From: Paenibacillus etheri
GTDB lineage: Bacteria > Bacillota > Bacilli > Paenibacillales > Paenibacillaceae
Assembly: GCF_001012825.1 (NCBI RefSeq)
Contig: NZ_LCZJ02000012.1
Location: 1 to 64,000, forward strand
Reading direction: 5' to 3'
Length of the DNA stretch: 64,000 nt
The first letter of the stretch is position 1. Each line of letters starts with the position of its first letter. A program made the position numbers and the translations under genes. Below, in pieces: positions 52,275-60,893 of this stretch. The notes under the pieces were generated by a model, which made no database searches, was not told the DNA's origin, and worked only from the letters and a program-made list of their open reading frames with translations.

Positions 52275-54125
52275 CTATGAGTGTGTAGCTTCTTCCTTAT
52301 CCTCCATTTCCTGAATCTGTGACCTCAGATTAACGATCTCCACCATTAAAGCCTCATTTTCCTCCTCCGTATCCCGACTTCCGCTCTGGATCAATTGATT
52401 CAGACGCAGCTGCAGAAGAACGAGATCGTCCTCAAGGGCCTGTTCTTTACGGGTAAGCACACGACTTCTATCTTTGGAAATGTATTCATCATAGGAACCT
52501 TGAAAAAACTTCGGTGTCTGAGTCGGTCCTAGTATTACCAAACGATTAGCTACTTTAGCGTGAAGATACCGGTCATGCGAGACCATCACAAGTCCACCCG
52601 GATAAACCATAAGCGCTTCTTCTACACGCTCCCTAGTGTCAATGTCCAGATAATTGGTGGGTTCATCCAGTACCAATAGATTAGCTTTTCCAAAGTACAA
52701 TTTAAGGAAAGCTACACGACATTTCTCCCCTAGACTTAAATCACCAATTCGTTTAAAAACGTCCTCTCGCGAAAATAAAAAGCAGCCCAGAATCGTTCGC
52801 GCCTCCGTTTGGGTCATGCCTGGCAGTTCAAGCAAACTATCCAGGATGGTGGATGACACCTCTAAATTATCCAGCTCTTGCGCAAAATAACCAATCTTCG
52901 TCCGCGGATGTAGCCGCATTTCGCCTTGGGTTGGTTTATAAATACCCGCAATCAGCTTCAACAAAGTAGATTTACCGACACCATTGGGACCCAGAATAGC
53001 GAGACGATCTCCTCGATTCAGAGACAAACTGAAATCTTTCAATACAGGTGCAAAACCCTCATATGCAAAATCAATTTCACGAAGTGACAGCAAAGCATCC
53101 GCCATAAACGCTTCACTTTCCAGCTTCATCTTCAGCTTGCTTGTCTCGCGTGGTAATTCCACACGGTTCTTATTTAAGCGTTCGAGTGCAGCTTCCTTCG
53201 CATGAAGACGAGATACGTTCTTCTTAGCTTTCGCACGGAGGAAATCATGCTGTCCGGCTGCACGGTGTGCCTGCTGAAACCATTCGGAATACCTCCTGAT
53301 GCTCTCCAGTATTTTCTCCTTTTCCTGTTCCTGCTTTTTATATTGCCCCTCCAGTGTTCGCGCCTCCACCGCCTTCTGCTCCCGATAGTGTGTATATCCA
53401 CCCGAATACCGACGACACCCCTCTGGACTTAGTTCCAGTAAAGCCGTTGCCGTTCGGTCGATGAACGTACGATCATGCGAAACATAAAGCACGGTTCCGG
53501 GGTAGGTGTACACCCAATGTTCCAACCACTCCATTGTTTCTCCATCTAAGTGATTCGTCGGCTCATCTAGAATCAACAGCTTCGGCTGCTGGGCTAGTAA
53601 TGCTGCCAGTTGTACACGTGTCTTTTGTCCTCCGCTTAGTGATGGGTATGGCAAATTCCAAACTGAACGCTCTAGCTTAAGCTGCTTCAAGCATTTTTCC
53701 GCTTTTGCCTCCCAGTCATATCCATTAAGCTGCAGGTATTGTTCATACACTTCGGCGTATTCAGCCAATCCCGCTTCACTCTCCTCGTTCTGCTCCTGCA
53801 ACCTCTGACTGAGGGATTCAAGCTGGCGCTTCAATCTAGGCAGCTCTACCGAACCGGTGAGAACATAGTCCAATGCAGTTACTTCTTCTGATACTTCTAG
53901 CTGCTGATCCAGCACTCCCCATTCCTCACGCGGCAAGCCATGATATATACTTCCCTCCTCAAAGGTGAGGCGACCAATCAATCCCTTAAGCAGTGTGGTT
54001 TTGCCTATTCCATTACGACCGAACAAGAGCACACGCTCTCCTTCTGCAATCTCAAAGGACACCTTCTCAAATAACAGGTTCCCGTTCCATTCTTTACGTA
54101 AATTCTTTGCTTTTATTAGGGTCAT
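52275..54125 (-). CDS. ABC-F family ATPase, probable ribosome-protecting type
   Basis: A 616-residue soluble protein with two ATPase domains and no membrane segment. Domain 1 has LFGRNGIGKTTLLKGLIG, LSGGQKTRVQLAALL and LLILDEPTNHLDGETMEW; domain 2 has LGPNGVGKSTLLKLIAG, LSLGEKCRVAFLKL and LLVLDEPTNYLD. A long linker between them (about residues 240-320) is helical and charged, as in ABC-F proteins that reach into the ribosome exit site. Such proteins (Vga, Lsa, VmlR) give antibiotic resistance; others are housekeeping. The attenuator-like leader upstream favours the resistance type. GGAGG lies eight bases before the ATG. Confidence 0.85.
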   Translation of the reverse strand: MTLIKAKNLRKEWNGNLLFEKVSFEIAEGERVLLFGRNGIGKTTLLKGLIGRLTFEEGSIYHGLPREEWGVLDQQLEVSEEVTALDYVLTGSVELPRLKRQLESLSQRLQEQNEESEAGLAEYAEVYEQYLQLNGYDWEAKAEKCLKQLKLERSVWNLPYPSLSGGQKTRVQLAALLAQQPKLLILDEPTNHLDGETMEWLEHWVYTYPGTVLYVSHDRTFIDRTATALLELSPEGCRRYSGGYTHYREQKAVEARTLEGQYKKQEQEKEKILESIRRYSEWFQQAHRAAGQHDFLRAKAKKNVSRLHAKEAALERLNKNRVELPRETSKLKMKLESEAFMADALLSLREIDFAYEGFAPVLKDFSLSLNRGDRLAILGPNGVGKSTLLKLIAGIYKPTQGEMRLHPRTKIGYFAQELDNLEVSSTILDSLLELPGMTQTEARTILGCFLFSREDVFKRIGDLSLGEKCRVAFLKLYFGKANLLVLDEPTNYLDIDTRERVEEALMVYPGGLVMVSHDRYLHAKVANRLVILGPTQTPKFFQGSYDEYISKDRSRVLTRKEQALEDDLVLLQLRLNQLIQSGSRDTEEENEALMVEIVNLRSQIQEMEDKEEATHS

Positions 54126-54150
54126 ATTCCATTCCTCCGATTATATTGCA

Positions 54151-54180
54151 AATAAAAAACCGCAGCCAGCGGTCTGCGGT
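54151..54180 (-). terminator. attenuator-type terminator in ABC-F leader
   Basis: On the minus strand ACCGCAG, eight-base loop, CTGCGGT, followed by TTTTTT. It lies 13 bases before the GGAGG of the ABC-F gene, and no gene of the same strand precedes it, so it should act on the leader. Confidence 0.75.
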
Positions 54181-54407
54181 CAAATAGCGTATGATGGGGG
54201 GAAATATGCCATAACATGAATAGACTACGGCCGTGATCACCTGCTGCATGCAGAGTAAACCAAACAATAGAAAGATCTATTCATATAAAAGCAACGTAAG
54301 ACCCCCGACCGACACACGTATCCCTGACCGTTATCACCCTGAACGGGTGCTCCGTGACTTGTGCATATGCACTTCACAAGCTCTATGGTCTTCTTCTAGG
54401 AAACGTG

Positions 54408-54440
54408 TTAGTTATACATCAGTCGGTGGTCCTCCGTCAT
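54408..54440 (-). CDS. candidate leader peptide of ABC-F gene
   Basis: A 10-codon uORF, MTEDHRLMYN, lies near the start of the leader. An internal ATG gives the shorter MYN with GGAGG ten bases upstream, the better-placed option. Leader peptides of this kind sense drug-stalled ribosomes in vga, vmlR and erm genes. Which start is used cannot be decided by eye. Confidence 0.45.
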   Translation of the reverse strand: MTEDHRLMYN

Positions 54441-54497
54441 TGTCCGAATTTGTTTGAATGAATATAGTATATACCTACTTAAGACAGAAATAAAAGT

Positions 54498-55421
54498 TCA
54501 AGAATAGTTTAAATTAATCTTTACCGACTGAGACTGTGAATTCCATTGTACCGGAATACTAAATAGATCAGGTAAGATACTCAATGGAATCAATAATCGG
54601 TTATTTTTATTGCGAGACGGCAGGATCTTAACTGATTTTCCGTTCACAATAGCCTGATCTGATAACGGCTTATGTGTCACGGTACGATTCCCTATCGTAA
54701 TTAGCAGTGCACCCGTTCCAGCTTCGCTCTGTAAAGTTCCACCTAACAAGGCTACAGATTCTCTCAGCGGAACAAATACACGGGAGTTATCCATTAAAAA
54801 AGGATCTTTCAGCTTTGTCGTGACTCCATCCATCTCAAAAGCTCCAACAAACGTCTTACTTCCTACGGAATACCCATTTTTAGTCGCAATGCTCTCCATA
54901 GCCAGTGTACTTGTTGTAATGATGACTCTTGTATTCTTAGCTATTTTTGGATACAGCCAGTGGATGTCATCATTATGCATTCGAATACATCCAGCGCTAA
55001 CATACTTTCCTATGGATGATTCATTATTATTGCCGTGAATCGCATACGTAGTTCCATAAGTCCCGTTCACCTCCAGCCCCAACCAGCGGTCGCCAAGCGG
55101 ATTTGCAGGATCTCCCCCGGGTATTTTCTCTTTGTAATAGGGTCTATTCTTTACTTTAACTACCATTTTGAAGCTGCCTTCAGGCGTCAGTTCTTTTGAT
55201 TTCCCTGTTGCGACTGGAAAGATCTTTACCAGCTTACCATCACTGAAATACGCGAGTTTGTTTGTCTTTTTGTTCACGATAATCAGATCTGATCCAGCAG
55301 CAGCTTCCGCCCTTCCTACACCTGTAAAACATGCAGCAAACAGAAGCCCGAACAAAAGCAGCAGCTTCACGTTCCGCTGTAATAAAGATTGAAACCGGCT
55401 ACCCGAAATGAAAAATCCCAA
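54498..55421 (-). CDS. L,D-transpeptidase with copper-amine-oxidase-like C-terminal domain
   Basis: A 307-residue exported protein. After a signal peptide (LLLLFGLLFAACFTGVGRAEA), the YkuD domain covers about residues 43-165. The catalytic histidine and cysteine are in YAIHGNNNESSIG and YVSAGCIRMHND. It makes 3-3 cross-links in peptidoglycan or has related wall functions. The C-terminal 120 residues (NSRVFVPLRESVALLGGTL) resemble the copper-amine-oxidase N-terminal fold, probably for wall binding. It starts at TTG with GGAGGTGG upstream. Confidence 0.9.
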   Translation of the reverse strand: MGFFISGSRFQSLLQRNVKLLLLFGLLFAACFTGVGRAEAAAGSDLIIVNKKTNKLAYFSDGKLVKIFPVATGKSKELTPEGSFKMVVKVKNRPYYKEKIPGGDPANPLGDRWLGLEVNGTYGTTYAIHGNNNESSIGKYVSAGCIRMHNDDIHWLYPKIAKNTRVIITTSTLAMESIATKNGYSVGSKTFVGAFEMDGVTTKLKDPFLMDNSRVFVPLRESVALLGGTLQSEAGTGALLITIGNRTVTHKPLSDQAIVNGKSVKILPSRNKNNRLLIPLSILPDLFSIPVQWNSQSQSVKINLNYS

Positions 55422-55552
55422 TTTTCTCCACCTCCATATATAAAGACGAAATCATTTCAATTTTGTTGCATGCCAGCCTGTACCTATTCTTTTCAACTCG
55501 TCCTCTACATTTGACGCAGAGATTGCAATACTGTAACCAAGTGAACACATGA

Positions 55553-55588
55553 CAAAAAGCCGACCTTTGGATTAACCAAAGATCAGCT
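55553..55588 (-). terminator. terminator of cutC
   Basis: On the minus strand AGCTGATCTTTGG pairs with CCAAAGGTCGGCT, then TTTTT, about 80 bases after the cutC stop. Confidence 0.75.
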
Positions 55589-55666
55589 CTGCCAATTCGT
55601 CACTTCACAGCCTAACATTGTAGCGTAAAATTCCTTGGATTGCTCAAGCAATAATGATCGGTAAGG

Positions 55667-56362
55667 CTAGTCATTTTTTTGATCCAGAATGTTTCGAACA
55701 GCCTGCAAGCGAAGAGGATTTATCGGCTTCAGGGCATCACCATCTTCTCTAACGGCTGAACCGAAATGCACCCGCCGCACACTTGTTTGTTCTATAAAAT
55801 TGCTAATCCCTTCCACCGTTAACCCACTCCCCGCCAGAATGGAGATAGATCGCTCCGAAGTCAGCTGCTCCAGAGCAGCAATACGTTCCGCACCTTTAGG
55901 CGCTGTATTCTGAGCACCCGATGTTAGGATGTCAGTAATTTGAGAATAACGCGATAATATTTCTATCGCCTCGAATTGATCCCGCACCTCATCAAACGCT
56001 CGGTGGAATGTAACCTCCAAACCTTTTGCAGTATAAAGCAGCCTTTGAAGTGACTCTTCATCAATTGTTCCATCAGGGCGCAGCAAACCCATTACGACAG
56101 ATAACCCGCCGATAGAAGCGATATGCTGAATATCCCGCTCCATCGTTTCTATATCATCCTTATCATAATAAAAGGATCTGGCGTGAGGTCTAACCATCAC
56201 TCTTACCGGAATCGAGACGGCGCCGCGAACCTTTTCTATCAGACCCAGACTGGGCGTTAATCCCCCTTCACTGATCCCAGTGATCAATTCAATTCTGTCC
56301 GCACCATATCGCTCGGCCAGTACTGCATCACTTAATGTTGTAGCAATAACCTCTAGCAGCAT
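55667..56362 (-). CDS. cutC: CutC-family protein
   Basis: A 231-residue TIM-barrel protein. The N-terminus MLLEVIATTLSDAVLAERYG and the segment ADRIELITGISEGGLTPSLG are the CutC signature, followed by VMVRPHARSFYYDKDDIETM and LEVTFHRAFDE. The family was linked to copper tolerance, though a metal role is disputed and a deoxyribose-phosphate-aldolase-like activity is suspected. ATG at 56362 is favoured by AAGGAGAG upstream; the frame runs 28 codons further. It follows the sugar cluster with a terminator between. Confidence 0.85.
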   Translation of the reverse strand: MLLEVIATTLSDAVLAERYGADRIELITGISEGGLTPSLGLIEKVRGAVSIPVRVMVRPHARSFYYDKDDIETMERDIQHIASIGGLSVVMGLLRPDGTIDEESLQRLLYTAKGLEVTFHRAFDEVRDQFEAIEILSRYSQITDILTSGAQNTAPKGAERIAALEQLTSERSISILAGSGLTVEGISNFIEQTSVRRVHFGSAVREDGDALKPINPLRLQAVRNILDQKND

Positions 56363-56547
56363 TTGTTGTCTCTCCTTCATTAGCTTTTCAGGAACTTTTT
56401 CCTTGATATTCTCTCCTAAAGATTGTAGACATTTCATACACCCCAATCAACAGCATCACGAAGTCCGAATGCCATCGATGAAGAAAGCTGTGCGCTAACC
56501 AAAAATCTGATCCGGGCTAAGCAGCTCCCACATTAATATAAACACGC

Positions 56548-56592
56548 AAAAAAAAAAGTCTTGATCCTCTACAAACACAAGAGAATCAAGAC
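56548..56592 (-). terminator. terminator of sugar-catabolic operon
   Basis: On the minus strand GGTCTTGATTCTCT pairs with AGAGGATCAAGACT-like sequence, then ten T. It lies about 20 bases after the isomerase stop. Confidence 0.85.
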
Positions 56593-56612
56593 CTTTCGTT
56601 CTTAAACTATTC

Positions 56613-57581
56613 TTACGCCCACCACATACCTTGTGGTTGATCGCGAATAAGAATGGATTGCAAATTGGTTACTGCACGTTGGAAGCCTTCGTCTACCGTC
56701 ATAAGAGGGTCTTCATGCTCGATGCTGACCACATAATCATAACCATAAGTACGTAGCGCACTCATGATATCTGACCATTCAGATATGCTGTGTCCGCAGC
56801 CAACGGAACGGAAAGTCCATGCGCGAGTCTGCACATCGCCATAAGGCTGCATATCCGTCAAACCATACATATTGATATTGTCCTGATCCAGGTACGTATC
56901 CTTAGCATGGAAATGATGGATTGCGCCGGCTTTACCAAGAATCTTGATTGCGCCCACAGGATCGATGCCCTGCCACCACAGATGGCTCGGGTCTAAGTTT
57001 GCGCCAATCGCATCACAGGTTGCTTCTCTAAGCTTCAGAATCGTGTAAGGAGTATGGCAGAGGAATCCGCCATGAAGCTCGATACCGATCTTAACGCCAT
57101 GCTCCTCTGCTAGCTTACCGATTTCCTTCCAGTAAGGGATCAGTTTATGCTCCCACTGCCAGGTTTTGATATCGCTGTACACGGTAGGCCAAGGTGTAAC
57201 TGGCCAGTTCGGTGCTTTTGCCTCGTCGCTGTCTCCCGCGGTTCCCGAGAAAGTATTCACTACCTTAACGCCCATTAGCGAAGCCAGCTTGATCGACTTA
57301 CGCAGAATTTCGTCGCCTTCACGAGCTTCTTCTTTATCCGGCGAGATCGGGTTATTATGGCAACTGAAAGCACTGATCATAATGCCACGTTTCGTGAACT
57401 TCTCCAGATATTCCTTACGTGCTGATTCGCTGGCAAGCAGCTCATCTGTTGGACAGTGGGCATTTCCGGGATTGCCTCCTGAACCGATCTCTACCGCATT
57501 CAAACCAGCAGCAGCAATCTTATCAAGCATCTCTTCGAGAGTTAAACTTCCAAATACAGGATCAAATACGCCTAATTTCAT
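56613..57581 (-). CDS. sugar phosphate isomerase/epimerase family protein
   Basis: A 322-residue xylose-isomerase-like TIM barrel (KLGVFDPVFGSLTLEEML, AVEIGSGGNPGNAHCP). Metal ligands are suggested by KIGIELHGGFLCHTP, GANLDPSHLWWQG and HHFHAKDTYLD, with SIEHEDPLM near the end. It follows the ThuA-like gene directly, with no gap. Together with the Gfo/Idh/MocA enzyme it forms a cassette that probably isomerises or epimerises an oxidised sugar. The exact substrate is unknown. Confidence 0.85.
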   Translation of the reverse strand: MKLGVFDPVFGSLTLEEMLDKIAAAGLNAVEIGSGGNPGNAHCPTDELLASESARKEYLEKFTKRGIMISAFSCHNNPISPDKEEAREGDEILRKSIKLASLMGVKVVNTFSGTAGDSDEAKAPNWPVTPWPTVYSDIKTWQWEHKLIPYWKEIGKLAEEHGVKIGIELHGGFLCHTPYTILKLREATCDAIGANLDPSHLWWQGIDPVGAIKILGKAGAIHHFHAKDTYLDQDNINMYGLTDMQPYGDVQTRAWTFRSVGCGHSISEWSDIMSALRTYGYDYVVSIEHEDPLMTVDEGFQRAVTNLQSILIRDQPQGMWWA

Positions 57582-58313
57582 TTATAATACCACCTTTTCT
57601 TTGATTGGCTCCAAAGCTTCGGAATGTCCGTAAACTGGATAATCACGCTTCGTTGGTGCACACCAGTTCACGCCATTGATGATGACTCTTTGAATTTCTT
57701 TGTTGTAATAGGTTGGGTAAGATTCATGACCGGGCTGGAAGTAAAAAATCTTCCCGTTCCCACGAGTATAGGTCGATCCGCTTGGGAACACATTGCCGCC
57801 TTCAAACCAGCCGACAAAAATTAGACTCTCTGGTGCCGGCACATCAAAATGTGCTCCGTACATTTCCTCTTGCTCCAAATCGATATATTCGCCAATGCCC
57901 TCAGCAATCGGGTGACTTGGGTCCATGACCCAAAGACGCTCTTTCTCCCCTGCTTCACGCCACTTTAGATCGCAGCTGGTGCCCATTAGCTTCATGAATA
58001 TTTTGGACATATGACCCGAATGAAGCACCACTAGCCCCATACCTTGCAGCACTCTTTGGTGAACACGGTTTACAATCTCATCACTAACTTCTTGATGGGC
58101 GACATGTCCCCACCAGATCAGTACATCCGTGTTATCCAGCACTTCTTGTGTCAGTCCATGCTCCGGTTCATCCAGCGTAGCTGTCTGAGCGTCTAGTCCA
58201 GCTTCCTGAAGGAAGCTTGCCAATTGTCCGTGAATCCCTTGCGGATAGACCTTGAGAATTCTTTCTTCCTGCCGTTCATGGCGGAATTCATTCCATACCG
58301 TTACTCTGGTCAC
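57582..58313 (-). CDS. ThuA-domain protein
   Basis: A 243-residue ThuA-family protein (class I glutamine-amidotransferase-like fold). It begins [19 protein letters not shown] and includes [38 protein letters not shown] and [18 protein letters not shown]. ThuA takes part in trehalose and sucrose use in rhizobia, where keto-sugars form as intermediates. GTG at 58313 is preferred, with AGGAG ten bases upstream; GTG at 58322 is an alternative. It lies in the cassette with the isomerase and oxidoreductase. Confidence 0.85.
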   Translation of the reverse strand: MTRVTVWNEFRHERQEERILKVYPQGIHGQLASFLQEAGLDAQTATLDEPEHGLTQEVLDNTDVLIWWGHVAHQEVSDEIVNRVHQRVLQGMGLVVLHSGHMSKIFMKLMGTSCDLKWREAGEKERLWVMDPSHPIAEGIGEYIDLEQEEMYGAHFDVPAPESLIFVGWFEGGNVFPSGSTYTRGNGKIFYFQPGHESYPTYYNKEIQRVIINGVNWCAPTKRDYPVYGHSEALEPIKEKVVL

Positions 58314-58374
58314 TTTGGACACACTCCTAGTTCATAGTTATCTATGTCGTTAAACTTGACTGTTTATTCAAGAA

Positions 58375-58412
58375 GAAACGCCGTTGTCATCCTTAGAAGA
58401 TGACAACGTTTC
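58375..58412. terminator. hairpin between Gfo/Idh/MocA and ThuA genes
   Basis: GTTGTCATC pairs with GATGACAAC around a seven-base loop, with outer AAACG/CGTTT pairing. It could reduce downstream expression within the cassette, or the ThuA gene could have its own promoter. Confidence 0.7.
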
Positions 58413-58457
58413 TCGTAGAAAAGTAAGGATTAAGTATAACGTGGAACTTATACTTTC

Positions 58458-59537
58458 TTACTTTTCAAGGAATACAGGCATGCCAGTCTCAGAGGATTTA
58501 TAAATAGCCTCCAAGATGCGGGTAACAACGAGCGCCTGCTCTGGCTTCACTACAGGCTCGGTGTCATTGACGATGCTGTCAATCCACTGAGTGGCCTCCG
58601 TCAATGCAGGATCATCTCCCGCGCCATCATAAAAGTCAACGCCGCCGGCTTCCAAGCTAATATGCTTCTCGAATGTCTTGCCGTATTCTTCTCCGTTAAT
58701 GCGCAGACCGTTCTCCATATCCGCTCCACCTTCAGTACCGCAAAGCACAGTCTTAGCTTCACCAACATCAAGTGTATTCAGCGCCCAGCTTGCTTCAAGA
58801 ACGATGCTAGCTCCATTCTCCATAGTAATGAATCCAATGGCGGAATCCTCAACTGTAAATTTTTCTGGATCCCACGGGCCCCAAGCGTTCGCAGCGTTTT
58901 TACGACCAGATAGCTTATGATAAGCGTTACCGACAACATATTTTGGTTTGTAGTTATCCATCATCCAAAGCGTCAAATCGAGGGCATGAGTACCGATATC
59001 AATCAATGGACCTCCGCCTTGTGCTTCCTCATCCAGAAATACACCCCAAGTTGGAACGGCACGACGACGGATCGCCTTAGCTTTGGCATAATAAATCTCT
59101 CCAAGACCGTTATTCTCGCATACCGTATGCAGATAAGCTGAATCTGGTCTGAAACGGTTTTGGTAACCGATGGTCAGCTTCTTCCCAGTTCGCTTAGAGG
59201 CATCGATCATTGCTTGCGCTTCTTCGGTGGTTTTTGCCATCGGCTTTTCGCACATTACATGCTTGCCTGCTTCCATTGCCGCAATGGATATCTCTGCATG
59301 AGAAATGTTTGGTGTACATACATGAATCACATCTATACTTGCATCTTTAAGAAGCTCTTTATAATCTGCGTAAACCACGGAGCTCGCATCCCCAAACTCC
59401 GCTTTTGCCTTCTCAGCACGCTCAGGAACGATGTCGCAAAAAGCAACCATTCGAGCACCTTCTACTTTTGATAACGCTGGCATATGTTTGCCGTTAGCAA
59501 TGCCTCCGCAGCCGATAATTCCTATTGTTAATGTCAT
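58458..59537 (-). CDS. Gfo/Idh/MocA-family oxidoreductase
   Basis: A 359-residue NAD(P)-dependent sugar dehydrogenase-like protein. The Rossmann motif is LTIGIIGCGGIANGKHMPAL, the conserved EKP is in GKHVMCEKPMAKTTEEA, and the C-terminal domain has GGGPLIDIGTHALDLTLWMM, where H is the catalytic base. ATG at 59537 is chosen because GGAGG precedes it and because the longer frame would overlap the AraC gene. It fits ThuB-type enzymes that oxidise disaccharides at C3. Confidence 0.85.
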   Translation of the reverse strand: MTLTIGIIGCGGIANGKHMPALSKVEGARMVAFCDIVPERAEKAKAEFGDASSVVYADYKELLKDASIDVIHVCTPNISHAEISIAAMEAGKHVMCEKPMAKTTEEAQAMIDASKRTGKKLTIGYQNRFRPDSAYLHTVCENNGLGEIYYAKAKAIRRRAVPTWGVFLDEEAQGGGPLIDIGTHALDLTLWMMDNYKPKYVVGNAYHKLSGRKNAANAWGPWDPEKFTVEDSAIGFITMENGASIVLEASWALNTLDVGEAKTVLCGTEGGADMENGLRINGEEYGKTFEKHISLEAGGVDFYDGAGDDPALTEATQWIDSIVNDTEPVVKPEQALVVTRILEAIYKSSETGMPVFLEK

Positions 59538-59544
59538 CTTTGTT

Positions 59545-60498
59545 CTAACCTCCACTTGTTCCTGTTTTGATATCTCTATCATACAAAGCCCGGGGACGTC
59601 TTTCTTCCTGCATTCTTGCTGTATTATTCCCGAATATTGTCTTGTGGTATTTAAGAGGGGATATCCCTGTAGCTTCCTTGAAGAAATGATGAAAGGTCTT
59701 CACGCTGCCAAAACCAGCTTCTTCCGCCACCGCGGACATCGGCAGATCATCATTCATCAAAATCCATTTGGCTTTGTTAAGTCGATATTCATTTAAGAAT
59801 GCTATAAAGGTCATGCCAGTGTTCTTCTTGAATAGCTTGGTAAAATAATACGGACTGAAGCCCATATAATTCGCTACCTCATTCAGCGTAATAGCCTCCT
59901 GATAATGCTGTTCCACATAGATAAAAATCCGCTCTAATCTCTCCAGTGTTTCTCTGGACTGGTTCAGCGTATCTTCCGAGAACTTAGGCTGTTTATTTAC
60001 TGTGCTCTTCGGCACCTCCCGCAAAATTACAGTCAGTAGTTCAAACAATCTAGCTTTGATTAAGTAGGCGTACCCTTCTCTTCGCTGCACGTCTTCCTCG
60101 TAAATACTCTCAATCAGCCCTTTGATCTTCTCGGCGGTTGCCTCGGGCCATTTTGAACTTGAATGCTCCATAAGCGTAAAAACCTCACGGAGCGAATAGT
60201 CATTTCCGCTCAAAGCTGCGACTTCCTGAAACAGGTTAAGATCGAACTGAATTACTACCCGTTCGCTCTCAGGCGAGGCGAGAAAATAATGGACATCCCC
60301 ACCGTTGATAAATTGAATCTCACCCTGCTCCATGTGAATAGGGGTATCATTAATTCCCAGATTTAGACTTCCTTTAGTTACATATATAATTTCAATTTCT
60401 TTATGCCAATGCGGATAGCACAGCGTATCTCCTCCACAAAGTAAACTTCTAAAGGGAAAGTGCTTATCCACATCCGGAATTTCGAGATAAATATTCAT
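59545..60498 (-). CDS. AraC-family regulator with cupin domain
   Basis: A 317-residue regulator. The N-terminal half is a cupin (CYPHWHKEIEIIYVTKGSL, HMEQGEIQFINGGDVHYFLA). The C-terminal HTH has ITLNEVANYMGFSPYYFTKL and the signature MSAVAEEAGFGSVKTFHHFF. AAGGAG precedes the ATG. It is first in the minus-strand sugar operon, seven bases before the Gfo/Idh/MocA gene, and probably senses the sugar that this operon uses. An operator at 60562 puts it under LacI-type control as well. Confidence 0.9.
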   Translation of the reverse strand: MNIYLEIPDVDKHFPFRSLLCGGDTLCYPHWHKEIEIIYVTKGSLNLGINDTPIHMEQGEIQFINGGDVHYFLASPESERVVIQFDLNLFQEVAALSGNDYSLREVFTLMEHSSSKWPEATAEKIKGLIESIYEEDVQRREGYAYLIKARLFELLTVILREVPKSTVNKQPKFSEDTLNQSRETLERLERIFIYVEQHYQEAITLNEVANYMGFSPYYFTKLFKKNTGMTFIAFLNEYRLNKAKWILMNDDLPMSAVAEEAGFGSVKTFHHFFKEATGISPLKYHKTIFGNNTARMQEERRPRALYDRDIKTGTSGG

Positions 60499-60561
60499 AA
60501 GTGCAGCTCCTTATCCGGTTAAACACTAAACAAACGATGAACATGTAAATCCGATATTTGC

Positions 60562-60609
60562 GTAAGCGTTTACTCTCTAAATGTTAGCCCTCTAATATTC
60601 TTTTGTCAA
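60562..60609 (-). promoter_or_regulatory. AraC operon promoter with LacI operator
   Basis: On the minus strand TTGACA (60604-60609), 17 bases, TAACAT (60581-60586). The palindrome-like GTAAGCGTTTAC (60562-60573) sits seven bases beyond the -10, covering the start site. It matches the operator at 60802 exactly. Confidence 0.7.
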
Positions 60610-60767
60610 TTCTAGGCCATATGATTCCTTGTATCCCGCTCCTACTACATTTCATATCACTTATACCCCTTTTTTAGAAGAGATTATTTGGTAAATTAAT
60701 CGGTTTCATTCTATTAAAAATAATTGTCTTTCATGGTTCTTATCATTCACATATTTTTTAAGTGGAG

Positions 60768-60813
60768 TTGACAAGCATACCTGACAGGATTTATATTCAG
60801 GGTAAGCGTTTAC
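60768..60813 (+). promoter_or_regulatory. LacI gene promoter with operator
   Basis: TTGACA (60768-60773), 17 bases, then TTATATT as -10. GTAAGCGTTTAC (60802-60813) covers the start site, so autorepression is likely. Confidence 0.7.
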
Positions 60814-60846
60814 GTAATTCTTTCAAAGTAATTTGATTTTCGAAGC

Positions 60847-60858
60847 GTAAACGTTTAA
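60847..60858. promoter_or_regulatory. second operator in LacI leader
   Basis: GTAAACGTTTAA differs from a perfect palindrome by one base. It is 35 bases before the LacI start and may form a loop with the site at 60802. The 395-base gap 60499-60893 otherwise contains only the two promoters. Confidence 0.55.
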
Positions 60859-60893
60859 TCTAAGGCTAACCGTAATCTAAGGAGCACGTATGA

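Larger units (their letters stand above)
54126..54471 (-). promoter_or_regulatory. ABC-F 5' leader with promoter and structured RNA
   Basis: A -10-like TATACT (54466-54471) with a weak -35 would start a leader of about 330 bases. It contains a uORF (54408-54440), a hairpin CTTGTGAAGTGCATATGCACAAG-type structure around 54358-54382, a second hairpin CACCCGTTCAGGGTG, and a terminator just before the ribosome binding site. This order is that of antibiotic-inducible ABC-F genes. The antiterminator pairing is not resolved by eye; CGGTC elements at about 54306-54332 could pair with GACCG in the terminator. Confidence 0.6.

Noticed and set aside
54126-54471. T-box or known riboswitch in the ABC-F leader
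   Set aside because: No T-box sequence (AGGGTGGNACCGCG-like) and no known aptamer core is seen; a translating uORF with terminator fits better.
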